Part shown: positions 8,938 to 16,869 of the stretch, in pieces | Numbering within the stretch: the first letter of the stretch is position 1 | How the letters are laid out: each line of letters begins with the position of its first letter | Source: Chrysochromulina tobinii | Lineage: Eukaryota > Haptophyta > Prymnesiales > Chrysochromulinaceae | Direction of reading: 5' to 3' | Length of the DNA stretch: 18,952 nt | NCBI GenBank assembly: GCA_001275005.1 | Contig: JWZX01002839.1 | Location: 1 to 18,952, forward strand | Program-made: the position numbers and the translations under genes | The notes under the pieces: model-generated | Told to the model about the DNA's origin: nothing | Databases searched by the model: none | Seen by the model: only the letters and a program-made list of their open reading frames with translations

Positions 8938-9718
8938 CTACTCTGCTGTTGCACCCCCACCGCTCTGTGCGCGGGCCGCAGCGCGTGCCGTCGCCTTTCG
9001 TCGCTGCTTCTCTGCGGAGGCCGCGCTCTGCCACGAGTCCGACTCGTTGGGAGCCGAGTGGCGCTGGAGCGCTATGAGGACTGCAGCGAGGCCCGCGGGC
9101 GTGACGCCCGAGATGGCGCTCGCCTCCTGGAGCGTGCGCGGGCGCACCTCGCTCAGCTTCTGCGCCTCCTCGTTCGAGAGCGCTGTGAGCGCGTGGTAGT
9201 CGAGATCATCGGGCAACGCGCGCGCCGCGCTGCGCTCCACTCGCGCGATCGATCGGCGCTGCAACGTGAGCGGCTCGGAGTATTTGAGGCTCACCTCGAC
9301 CGTCTCGCGCGCCACGCGCTCAACCAAGGGCGGCGGTGCGGCGCCCGCATCCACCGCCGCCACCTCCCCCTCGCCAGTCACGTCCACCTCGATCGACGCA
9401 CGCGCGCGAGCTGCGGCGGGTTGAGTGGCGGGTCGTGTGGCGGAGGCCACCCACCCTTCCACGTCTGCGAGACTCACGTTAGCCAAGGCGAGCACCTGCG
9501 CCGCTGTGCGAGGGTGACCCGGCTGCACGGGTGCGCCCGCACTTGCCCAGACCGCCGCGGGCAACGTCGTGCTGTGCAGCGTGCGCTCGCCCATTTCGAT
9601 GGCCTTGCGCTTCGAATGCCATGCGGCGAGCCGCGCGTCGCTCACGACGCCCGCGGCCGCACCCAGCTCCGTCAGCCGCGCGTCGGCATTGTCCGCGCGC
9701 AGCAGCAGCCGATACTCC

Positions 9719-9749
<31 letters not shown>

Positions 9750-11171
9750 GCGTGCCTCTCCCGACCAGGTCGTCGACGAGGACGCCCAGGTAGCCCTGGT
9801 CGCGGCTCACAACAAAGGGGGCGACGAAGCGGCCGCTGCTGCCCGCGCCCACGATGCCGAGCGCGCCTCCGAGGCTCCTCCGGGCGGCATTGATTCCGGC
9901 GAGCAGGCCGAGGCTCGCCGCCTCCTCATAACCGGTGGTTCCGATGATCTGGCCGGCGAGATAGAGGCCGGCGCAGGTGCGAACCTCGAGGGTTCGATGG
10001 AGGACGCGCGGGTCGACGTAGTCGTACTCGACGTCGTACCCGGGCTGCATGATCCGCGCGCGCTCGAGCCCTGCGATCGTGTTGATCACCTGTTGCTGGG
10101 TCGCCTCGTCGAAGGCTCCAGAGAGACCGTTGGGATAGACGGTGTCCGTATCGAGCCCTTCGGGCTCGAGCCATACGACGTGCATGGGCCGATCGGGGAA
10201 GCGCGCCACCTTGACGTGCAGCGACGGGCAGTAGCGCGGTCCGAGACCCTCGCCCTCCCCGCTCTCGTACAGCGGCAGCTTCGCGCGAGAAGCTCTCACG
10301 AGCTCATGCGTGCGCGGGTTGGTGGCCGTCTTGACGCACGTGACGAGCGACGGGGCGATGGGCGCCTCGCGCAGCGCATGCGCGTACGCGAAGAACGTGG
10401 CGGGTCCTCCGACGGCTGCGGCACTAGCTCCGGGTGCGCCCAGTCGATCGTGGTGCCGTCGAGGCGCGGCGGTGTGCCTGTCTTGAGGCGCGCCAGCGGC
10501 AAGCCGAGCCGCTCGAGTGTCGCCGCCAGTCCGACCGTTGGCGCCTCGACGTCACCCGTGAGGCTATTGCGCACGTAGCGGCCCGCCGGCCGCGACAAGC
10601 GCCCAATGTGCACCCTGCCGCGCAGGAACGTGCCCGCCGTGAGCACCACGGAGCGCGCACGCAGCTGCTCGCCCGCTGCCGTGCGCACGCCTGCGACGAC
10701 GGCGGAGCTGCCGCCGCCAGCGCCGCAGCCGCTCTCGCCCTCAAAGAGGAGGTCGTCCACCGCGGCCTCGACAACGCGCAGGTTGGGGCACCCGGAGATC
10801 GCGCGCTGCATCGCCGCCTTGTAGAGCTCGCGATCGGCCTGCGCCCGTGGCCCACGCACCGCCGGCCCGCGCGAACGATTGAGCACGCGGAAGTGGATGC
10901 CCGCCTCGTCGGCACAGCGCGCCATCAGGCCGTCGAGCGCGTCGATTTCGCACACGAGGTGCCCCTTGCCCACGCCTCCAATCGACGGGTTGCACGACAT
11001 CTCACCAATTGTGTCAGCGCGTTGGGTCACGAGCAACGTGGAGGCGCCAGAGCGTGCCGCCGCCGCCGCCGCCTCGCAGCCGGCGTGGCCGCCTCCGACG
11101 ACGATCACGTCGGCAGACAGGGAGGAAGGAAGCGTGCTTAGCAGCCGGCGCGTCGCGTGGCGCACGAGCAT
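8938..11171 (-). CDS. MTO1: MnmG/GidA/MTO1: tRNA uridine 5-carboxymethylaminomethyl (or taurinomethyl) modification enzyme, mitochondrial (one frame break)
   Basis: FAD-dependent enzyme that, with the GTPase MnmE/GTPBP3, modifies the wobble uridine of certain tRNAs. The first 19 residues ([19 protein letters not shown]) are a typical mitochondrial presequence. Then come the FAD-binding loop [12 protein letters not shown] (about residue 25-36), family motifs [20 protein letters not shown] and [91 protein letters not shown] and the C-terminal PDDLDYHAL and [12 protein letters not shown]. The N-terminal frame (256 codons from 11171) passes into the second frame at the GGG run at 10402-10404; one missing C on the coding strand would join ...QPSED to PATFFAYAH..., giving about 744 residues, close to human MTO1 (717). 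Family identity is near certain; mitochondrial location is inferred. Divergent from the gene at 11424. Confidence 0.95.
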
Positions 11172-11423
11172 GTTGCCAAGGTTGCTCGCGCGTGTGCACG
11201 CGGTTTTTCAAAAGTCAAGTCAAGTCACTACAGTAGTGTGAAGTCTACCGGTACTTCACAAGTCAAGTAAGTCGAATGTGGTCACTGTACTTGAACGGTG
11301 AGCGATTGTGGGCACTTGACTTGACTTGACTTGACTTTAGCGATCATATGTCGCGCCCCCTCGCACTCCATTTTATCGGAGCAGGGCTAGCGCCCTTTCA
11401 GTTCTGACGTTCGAGCGGTCAGC
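11172..11423. promoter_or_regulatory. Short divergent intergenic region, probable bidirectional promoter
   Basis: These 252 bp separate the MTO1 start (minus) from the small signal-anchored gene (plus). Half of the gap is occupied by the foldback repeat at 11211-11338. Both transcripts presumably start here; no TATA box is evident. Confidence 0.4.
11211..11338. repeat. Foldback element with nested palindromes and TTGAC/GTCAA repeats
   Basis: A perfect 15-bp inverted repeat closes the element: AAAGTCAAGTCAAGT (11211-11225) and ACTTGACTTGACTTT (11324-11338). Inside lie CACTAC-A-GTAGTG (11226-11238), a 7-bp stem GTGAAGT (11238-11244) / ACTTCAC (11253-11259), and TACCGGTA (11246-11253), a palindrome. 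The right arm extends as about five TTGAC steps (11314-11338). Another TTGAC run is at 18592-18605, upstream of the GT47 gene. It could be a regulatory array or a small MITE-like foldback; no flanking target duplication is obvious. Confidence 0.7.
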
Positions 11424-11825
11424 ATGCAGTTGATTTCGTTCCTGGCACTCGTGCTCCCGATCGCTCTCGCGCTGGACATCAAATGGACGCCTGCAAAAGA
11501 CTCTGGGTCGGCGCGGTTCAGCAAGCGCCACCGAGACGCAGCAGGCATTGATGATTCGCAGTGGACGGGCGAAAAGGAAAACGATACGTGGATGCCTTCG
11601 GTGCTGCCCGATACGTTGGGCGGATGGGTAATGGCAGCTTCGGGCGTGGCCCTTTGCTATTACCTGTATCGGCAGCAGCAACAGCCTGGACATTATGCAC
11701 GTGAAACTCGCGCCGACGGGCGTCAGCAGCCCAGCGAAGCAAGCGAGGCCGCTCGAGCTGCGTTCCTAAAACGCTTCGAACCGCCTGGCCAGGTCGCCGC
11801 ACCGCTGTCGCGCAAGTGTGATTGA
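11424..11825 (+). CDS. Small protein with signal peptide and one membrane segment; family not recognised
   Basis: The protein has 133 residues starting with a clear signal peptide (MQLISFLALVLPIALALDIK), then about 45 polar residues (lumenal or outside), one hydrophobic segment (LGGWVMAASGVALCYYLY, about residues 65-82), and a polar tail rich in Gln, Ala and Arg (EASEAARAAFLKRFEPPG). The layout is that of a type I single-pass membrane protein of the secretory pathway with a helical cytosolic tail. I do not recognise the family. Start choice is supported by the signal peptide. Divergent with MTO1 and convergent with the MOK kinase. Confidence 0.65.
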   Translation: MQLISFLALVLPIALALDIKWTPAKDSGSARFSKRHRDAAGIDDSQWTGEKENDTWMPSVLPDTLGGWVMAASGVALCYYLYRQQQQPGHYARETRADGRQQPSEASEAARAAFLKRFEPPGQVAAPLSRKCD

Positions 11826-12368
11826 ATCATGGTGTGGTCCGATTCATGGTTTTGAACCGTAGTGTTAGTGATACTGATAGAGACAGCGCTCAGCGGCCAA
11901 GGCCGACCGTCGCGACGATTGCCATTGCGAAAATGATGTTGGTTGTTCTTGTTGCCCGAAATCCGCAGGTCTATTTAAATAGCCTCATCGGCGACACCGG
12001 ACCATGCGAGTATAGCTCGTCTACGGTGAAACCACATATCTGATATCAGCACTCCAGCTTTCTGTGGACGTGAAGTATCTAGTATGGCGCACAGGCACAC
12101 CGGTCGAGCCGCCCCGCGCATGGCCGCTCGGCTGTCGCTCGGTGCTCGGGCTCGTTAGGCATACAACGCTCAAAGACTCTCAGCAAGTAGTATGGTCTCA
12201 TGCTCTCATCATCGACGGGCGCACATCTCGCCCACGTACAACGAACGGATTGCAGGCTCCCCGCCCGCACGGGGCCACCGGGCAGCCACCGGGCAGGCCA
12301 CCGGGGCAGGCCACCGGGGCACGGCGCGAGAAAGCGACGCGAGCCGACGACGCGGCCCTGGTGGCTAT
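11826..12368. other. Convergent intergenic region between the signal-anchored gene and MOK, with a short GC-rich tandem repeat
   Basis: This is 3' flank for both neighbours. From 12273 to 12323 a short tandem repeat of CCACCGGGGCAGG-type units (about 12-13 nt, four copies, imperfect) is visible. The part before about 12060 is less GC-rich, as expected for non-coding DNA. Open frames here are short or read into the antisense of MOK. I see no RNA gene. Confidence 0.5.
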
Positions 12369-14222
12369 TCACTTGCGTGGCTTCTGTGAGTACGGGCTCT
12401 GGTACGTCTTGTGCGACACCGCCTTCGCGACGCTCTTGATGCTCAGCTCGGCATCGATCTGCGACTGGCTTGCGTTTTGCGAGGCGAGGCCCACGCCGAG
12501 CTGCCCGATGGCGAGCCCGCTGGGGCCATCACTCAGGCTGCCGGCCTTGGCGATGGCACCAGCGATGAGGCCCGTCGGCTTCTTCGGCACCTGTTTACTC
12601 ATCCGGTACTGCTCACGCGCCTTCTGCGTCTGCGTCTTGCTGCTGCCCATGAGTGATTTGGAGTCTATCTTGAGCGCACCCACGCCTGCGTTGAAGCCAC
12701 CGATAGGCGGCAGCGTGCCGCTGCCGCCTTCGTCGCCGTTATCGGGCGCGTACAAGTATGGAAGATTGCTCGACTGCGAGGGAGCGCCGCCACCACCAGG
12801 GCCGTCACTCGAGGCCGGCGCGTGCTCCTGGGCGTCCGACGACGAGGACGTGCCGTGCATCATCTTGGCCTTGCCGCCCAGCCCCGGCATATTGCCGCCC
12901 AGTCCCCCGACCCCCACGGCCGGCAGGCCGCTCTTGTCGATGCTCGGTAGCATACTGCTCCCCGCACCGCCGCCGCCAATGACACTCTTGCCGCCGCCGC
13001 CGCCGCCGTCTCGGCCCTGCGCCCGAGGCGCCGACGTCGTCGGCGCGTGCGCACGCTCCTCGGAGATGCCATCCTCGGAACCCGCCGCTGCCTGTGCCTG
13101 CGCCTGCTTCTCTTTGAGCTCAGCGGCACGCAAGTCCTTAAAGTACGGGTGCTTGACCGCCTGGCGAGCCGACATACGGTCGTCGGGGTCATACGCGAGC
13201 AGCTTGACAATCACGTCGACGCACTCCGCCGAGCAGTGTGGAATGAGCCGTGCGAGCGGCGTCGCCTCCTTGTGTGGGAAGTTGAAGTCGATGTGCGAGT
13301 TCGAATGCTTCTTGAGCTTCGCAAGCGTCTCGGCGGGAGGAGTGCCCAAGATGGCATGGATCTTCTGCACTTGGTCAAGCTCGTTGGTGCCCGGGAAGAG
13401 AGGGTAGAGAGAGAGCACCTCGAAGAATACGCACCCGACCCCCCACATGTCCATCTTGTAGTTGTAGAAGCCGTCGGTCAGAAGGCACTCGGGGGCGCGA
13501 TACCAGCGTGTCGATATGTACTCTGTGTAGGGCTGCTTCGAGTAGATGCCGCGGCACGAGCCAAAGTCGGCGAGCTTCAGCTCGTCGTCGGTGATGAGGA
13601 TGTTCTCGGGCTGGCGCAGGCGCAGGAGGCGGGTGCGCAAGGGCGGAGCGTCAGCAGTGGGGACGGAGCGTCAGCAGTGGGGAAAGAGCGTCAGCAGTGG
13701 GCAGTGGGAGGTGCAGTGGGCAGGTGGGAGGTTGCTGGCTGAGTGCGCGCTCGCGTGCGACGTGCGTGCGTGCGTGCGTGCGTGCGTCGCGCGCGCACAC
13801 ACCTTAATGTCGCGATGGAAGATGCCATTCCGGTGCATGTGGTCCATCGACTTGAGCAGCTGGTACATGTAGATCTTGATCCTTGTCTCGGCAAGGTACT
13901 GACGGCGGCCGCGGATGAGCTCATAGATGTTCATGTCCATGAGCTCGAAGACGAGCGCCAGGCGGCGCGTCGGCTGGTCGTAGAGAACTTCGCACAGCTT
14001 GATGACGCCCGGGTGCGGCGACAGACGGCGCAGCGCCTGGATTTCGCGCAGGTTGTTGACCTGATCCAGGCTGTCGAAGTGATTCTTCATGCACTTGATC
14101 GCGACGTACTTGCCATTCTTGATGCCCTGCGCCTTTAGCACCTCCGAGAAGGTGCCCTCGCCCTTTTTCCCGATCAGCCGGTACCTGCAGGCGCGATCGG
14201 CACAGGCCGAGCTCGTCAGCAT
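12369..14222 (-). CDS. MOK: MOK/LF4-type MAP-kinase-related protein kinase (flagellar length control)
   Basis: Ser/Thr kinase of the RCK (MAK/ICK/MOK) group; the Chlamydomonas member LF4 limits flagellar length. Exon 1 (14222-13803) and exon 2 (13610-12369) join across a 192-nt GT-AG intron that splits HRDIK from PENIL, giving 553 residues. Visible motifs: Gly loop IGKKGEGTFSEV (about 17-28), VAIKCMK Lys43, VNNLREIQALRRL, ELMDMNIYELIRGRR, HRDIKPENIL (136-145), DFGSCR (155-160), activation loop TEY (169-171) in SKQPYTEYISTRWYRAPE, and RMSARQAVKHPYF closing the domain near 297. The C-terminal 250 residues are Gly/Ser/Pro-rich and probably disordered. The YRLIG onset matches MOK almost directly, so the 12 residues before it are unsure: ATG 14222 is the nearest in-frame start, ATG 14342 is an alternative, and CTGCAG|G at 14187-14184 could be a splice acceptor from an unseen first exon. 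Confidence 0.92.
13611..13802 (-). other. Spliceosomal intron in MOK (192 nt)
   Basis: The coding strand reads ACATTAAG|GTGTGTGCGC ... CTGCGCCAG|CCCGAGAAC, joining the kinase catalytic-loop residues HRDIK and PENIL exactly. The length is a multiple of 3. The donor end is a GCAC/GCGT-type microsatellite (plus strand about 13757-13800). The middle contains a 20-nt repeat in three copies. It shares no sequence with the two introner-like introns. Confidence 0.88.
13642..13701 (-). repeat. Three-copy 20-nt repeat inside the MOK intron, each with a branch-point-like CTGAC
   Basis: The plus-strand motif GAGCGTCAGCAGTGGG starts at 13646, 13666 and 13686, an exact 20-nt period. On the transcribed strand each copy reads CCCACTGCTGACGCTC and so carries the branch-point-like CTGAC with pyrimidines nearby; the intron thus has three equivalent candidate branch sites. 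Confidence 0.85.
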
Positions 14223-14564
14223 GTGGATGGCTGCATTTCTGATGAACAGACCAGAATGCTTGCGGCAAGGCCCGCGTCGCCGCGAGGCTGCTGCGCGCTG
14301 CACTGCGGCTGCAGCCGTGTGCCTGGTAGGCGCATAATGCACGAGCAGGGGCGGCGCATGGTGCGGGCGATTACTTGTGCATTACGGCCGCCCTCGCCAG
14401 ACGGACAGAAGAAAGACCAACATTGAGAAAGGGAACAGTCGCGAGCGCCTTCACACCAACATGCTGTGAACAGATTGCCCGTCGCCGACGAAAAACCTGG
14501 GCAGTCTGGACTCTGGAGGCTCGGACAGTGACTCAACTCTCGATACATGTAAGACGGTCACTCG
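14223..14564. other. Intergenic gap between the hydrolase stop and the MOK start
   Basis: These 342 bp lie between two minus-strand genes and should hold the MOK promoter and 5' UTR. The MOK frame stays open to an ATG at 14342, so part could be coding (an Ala/Arg-rich extension with no recognised features). I see nothing else. Confidence 0.5.
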
Positions 14565-16647
14565 CTAACGAACACGCTCGTGCACCCCGCGTCGAAGCTG
14601 CAACCACATCATGGTCTCTGCGCTCTCGTCGGGCTGGGGCATCGCCATCGGGCCCCTTCCCGAGATGGGCGCCGAGATGGGCGCGGACATGAGTTCATCC
14701 GCCGCGTGGTCGGCACACGATGAGGCCTGGCTGGCGGTCTCGCACTCATCAGTGGTCGTCTCTTCCCAGCTGAAGCGTACGTGCCGCTTCGCGTTCCCTC
14801 GGCTGGGCGGGCTGCCGGTGCGCATGACGCTCGCAATCGAGGGCAGCGCTCCCGCAGACAGATGGCTGGGCGAGCGCTGCCAGTCATGCGGACTGCGCGG
14901 CGACGGCTGAGATGCAGGGCCGTCGCATGCCGCAGCTTTGGTCCCGCCGTGCTTGTCGGCCATGCGCTGCAGCTTGCGTACAAGAATGCTCTGCTCGTGT
15001 GGGGAAAAGAGCACCCACCCGTGGGTCCAGCTCGCATGCATGTGAAGATGCAGCTGCTGCTCTGAGCGTGGCGAGCCAAGGCGCTGCGCCGGGGGCGAGG
15101 GCGGCGGCGTCGGCTCCAAGGATGCCGGCGACGCGCTTGCGGCGTACCGTCCAGTGGTCAGTCCATGCCAGCCTTGCCAGACCTTGAGGTGTGTGAACAC
15201 GTTCGGTGCAGACACGAGAGAGTCGCGTCCCGAGAGCAGCACGAGCCCATCGCACGGCAGCTCGGACGGGTGGAGCCATGAGGACGCCCACCTGTGGGGA
15301 GAGGAGAGGGCGCCGTGGTGAGCACGTGCATGCAGCTCGGGCGGGTGGTGGAGCCATGGGGATGCCCACCAAAAGATATTCCGAAAGTAGTCCTGCTGCG
15401 TCGGCTCGTCGGCGACCAGGTAACGCTGCAGCCAGTGGAACCATGTCGAGAGACCGAGGGTGACGGGTTGGTAGAGGTAGTTGCGCAGCACGTGGCCGTC
15501 GGGGAGCAGGAAGCAGATCGGGTCGATGAAGGCGACGGCCGCGGGGAGCTCAGGCGCGCGTCGGCAGAGCAGTGCGAGGTACCCGGTGCCAAGCGAATGG
15601 GCGACAAACGCTGCCTGAACTGCTTTCTCGACATGCGTGTGCCGGGCCACCATCGAACGGATCGCCGCCACGAGCTCGGTCGCGTCGAGCGGCGGCGGCA
15701 GCGCCGAGCATAGGTGCTCGAGCTGCACGGCGCAGTGTGGAAAGAGCGGCGCAAGCACTGCGCCGTCGTGGTCACGACTCAGCTGGCGCAGCATGAGAGC
15801 ATATGGGAGCAACCCGAGGACACCGTGCAACAAGACCAGCGGCATGGGAGGCGGCGGCGGCGGGCGCAGCATGGATTCACGCGCTGGGCGTGACCAGTAG
15901 GCGAGCCGGCCGACGCGCTGGAGCTCGAAGCCGTGCAGCTCGAGGAAGAGGCCGAGCAGAAGGTTGACGAAGCCGATCAGAAGGTAGGCGACGAGCGGCT
16001 TGTGGCAGTCTGGCCATGGTTCGAGCGTGTCTGCGCAGGCGCGACGAGAGCCCAGGGCCACGCAGATGAGGAAGAAGTGAGCATGGGGAAAAAATGAGAA
16101 GGAGCCACGCAGCAGAGCCGCCCGAGCTCGCGGGTTCGAGACCCGGTCAACTACAGCAAAGGCAGCGAAGCCGCGGCTCGCGCCCGGGCGGCAGTCGGCC
16201 GATGACAGCCTCGACGCGCAGGAGGAGCGAATCGACGGTGGCGCGCTGCCATGCATCCGCCTCGTCGACGGACACGTTGTGCAGGTTCCAGAGGAAGAAC
16301 TCGCACACATTCTCGCGGCACAGCCGCAGGCTCGGGTCGCTTGGCAGGTACCACCCACGGATCATCGTTTGCAGCACCTCTGGCGGCTCAAGGAGCTGGA
16401 TCTCCCAGAAGCGCATGGCCTCAGCGGGATCGGTCAACGCGTGGAACGTGGTGTGTGGGTTTCTGTGCCTCACTGCTACGAAGCGCGCAACGAGCTTCCT
16501 AAAGTACAGCTCCGCAACAGGGAAGGTGAAGAAGTACACGATGAGGCCGAACGGGCTGCAATACACGCGGCGAAAGCAATAGTCGCAGAGGACCTGCGTG
16601 CGATAATAGAGGGCCGCCTGCGTGCGATGGAAGAGGCCCGCGAGCAT
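14565..16647 (-). CDS. Membrane-anchored alpha/beta hydrolase (lipase/esterase-like), three exons
   Basis: Predicted serine hydrolase; substrate unknown. Model: 16647-16155, 16030-15370, 15291-14565, about 626 residues with phases 1 and 2 consistent. The upstream in-frame extension to 16698 has no ATG, so 16647 (MLAGLFHRTQ) is chosen. N-terminus: hydrophobic segment FGLIVYFFTFPVAELYF, conserved-looking FWEIQLLEPPEVLQTMIRGW, then a second membrane segment VAYLLIGFVNLLLGLFLEL. The hydrolase core follows: PLVLLHGVLGL (oxyanion region), nucleophile elbow VAHSLGTGY (Ser about 305; Ala replaces the usual Gly before His), GLVLLSGRDSLV (candidate Asp about 405) and SWTHGWVLFS (candidate His about 475). 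The last 130 residues are Ser/Pro/His-rich without recognised motifs. The second intron (15369-15292) is introner-like and in frame, so an unspliced message would also be open. Catalytic assignments are inferred from spacing and motif context. Confidence 0.8.
15292..15369 (-). mobile_element. Introner-like intron in the alpha/beta hydrolase gene (78 nt, in frame)
   Basis: On the coding strand the exon ends ATCTTTTG; the intron begins GTGGGCATCC and ends CTCCCCACAG; the next exon starts GTGGGCGTCC. The first 37 nt of the intron (15369-15333) are a diverged copy of the first 34 nt of the following exon (15291-15258), with three substitutions and a 3-nt indel. Then comes a 30-nt core (15333-15304): GCATGCAC, GTGCTCACC, then ACGGCGCCCTCTC. 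It matches the second cassette of the RPGRIP1L-like intron (2013-1984) at 29 of 30 positions. The intron is 26 codons without a stop, so retention would duplicate part of the protein (WASPWLH... before WASSWLH...). Splicing is inferred from the duplicated protein segment and consensus sites. Confidence 0.72.
16031..16154 (-). other. Spliceosomal intron in the hydrolase gene (124 nt)
   Basis: The donor is TTTGCT|GTAGTTGACC and the acceptor GCCTGCGCAG|ACACGC, joining phase-1 ends so that CLC-Y-TLEPWPDCHKPL is produced. The first frame hits a stop (TGA) just after the donor, and the downstream frame has no start of its own, so an intron is needed. It contains a pyrimidine run (CATTTTTTCCCC) and ATGCTCAC, a fair branch site. 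Nearby AGs leave some doubt about the exact acceptor. Confidence 0.65.
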
Positions 16648-16869
16648 GGCCGTGGCTCGTGGGCGGGCTCGGCCGACGGACGTCGGATCACGAAACACGA
16701 GCTACAGAACGAGAGCATGCGAGGATTCGTCATTTTGGAACGAGATTCGAGATATGTTGCGATCGCGGGAACGCGTCACACGGTGCACAACCCAACAGAC
16801 CGTGTTCTTTCGATTCGAATCGCCCACTCGCTCGGTCGGCACCGATGCACTCGATGTGCGCGACCGCGC

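Noticed and set aside
9058-10578. Long plus-strand open frame (506 codons) antisense to MTO1
   Set aside because: The opposite strand encodes an unmistakable MnmG/MTO1; the antisense product is Arg/Ala/His-rich low-complexity protein typical of a GC-rich shadow frame.
12064-13407. Plus-strand frame of 447 codons antisense to MOK exon 2
   Set aside because: Pro/Ser/Leu-rich shadow of a clearly homologous kinase on the minus strand.
16128-16150. GGTTCGAGACC, resembling a tRNA T-loop/B box
   Set aside because: There is no matching A box, acceptor stem or anticodon arm at the right distance, and the site lies in the first intron of the hydrolase gene.
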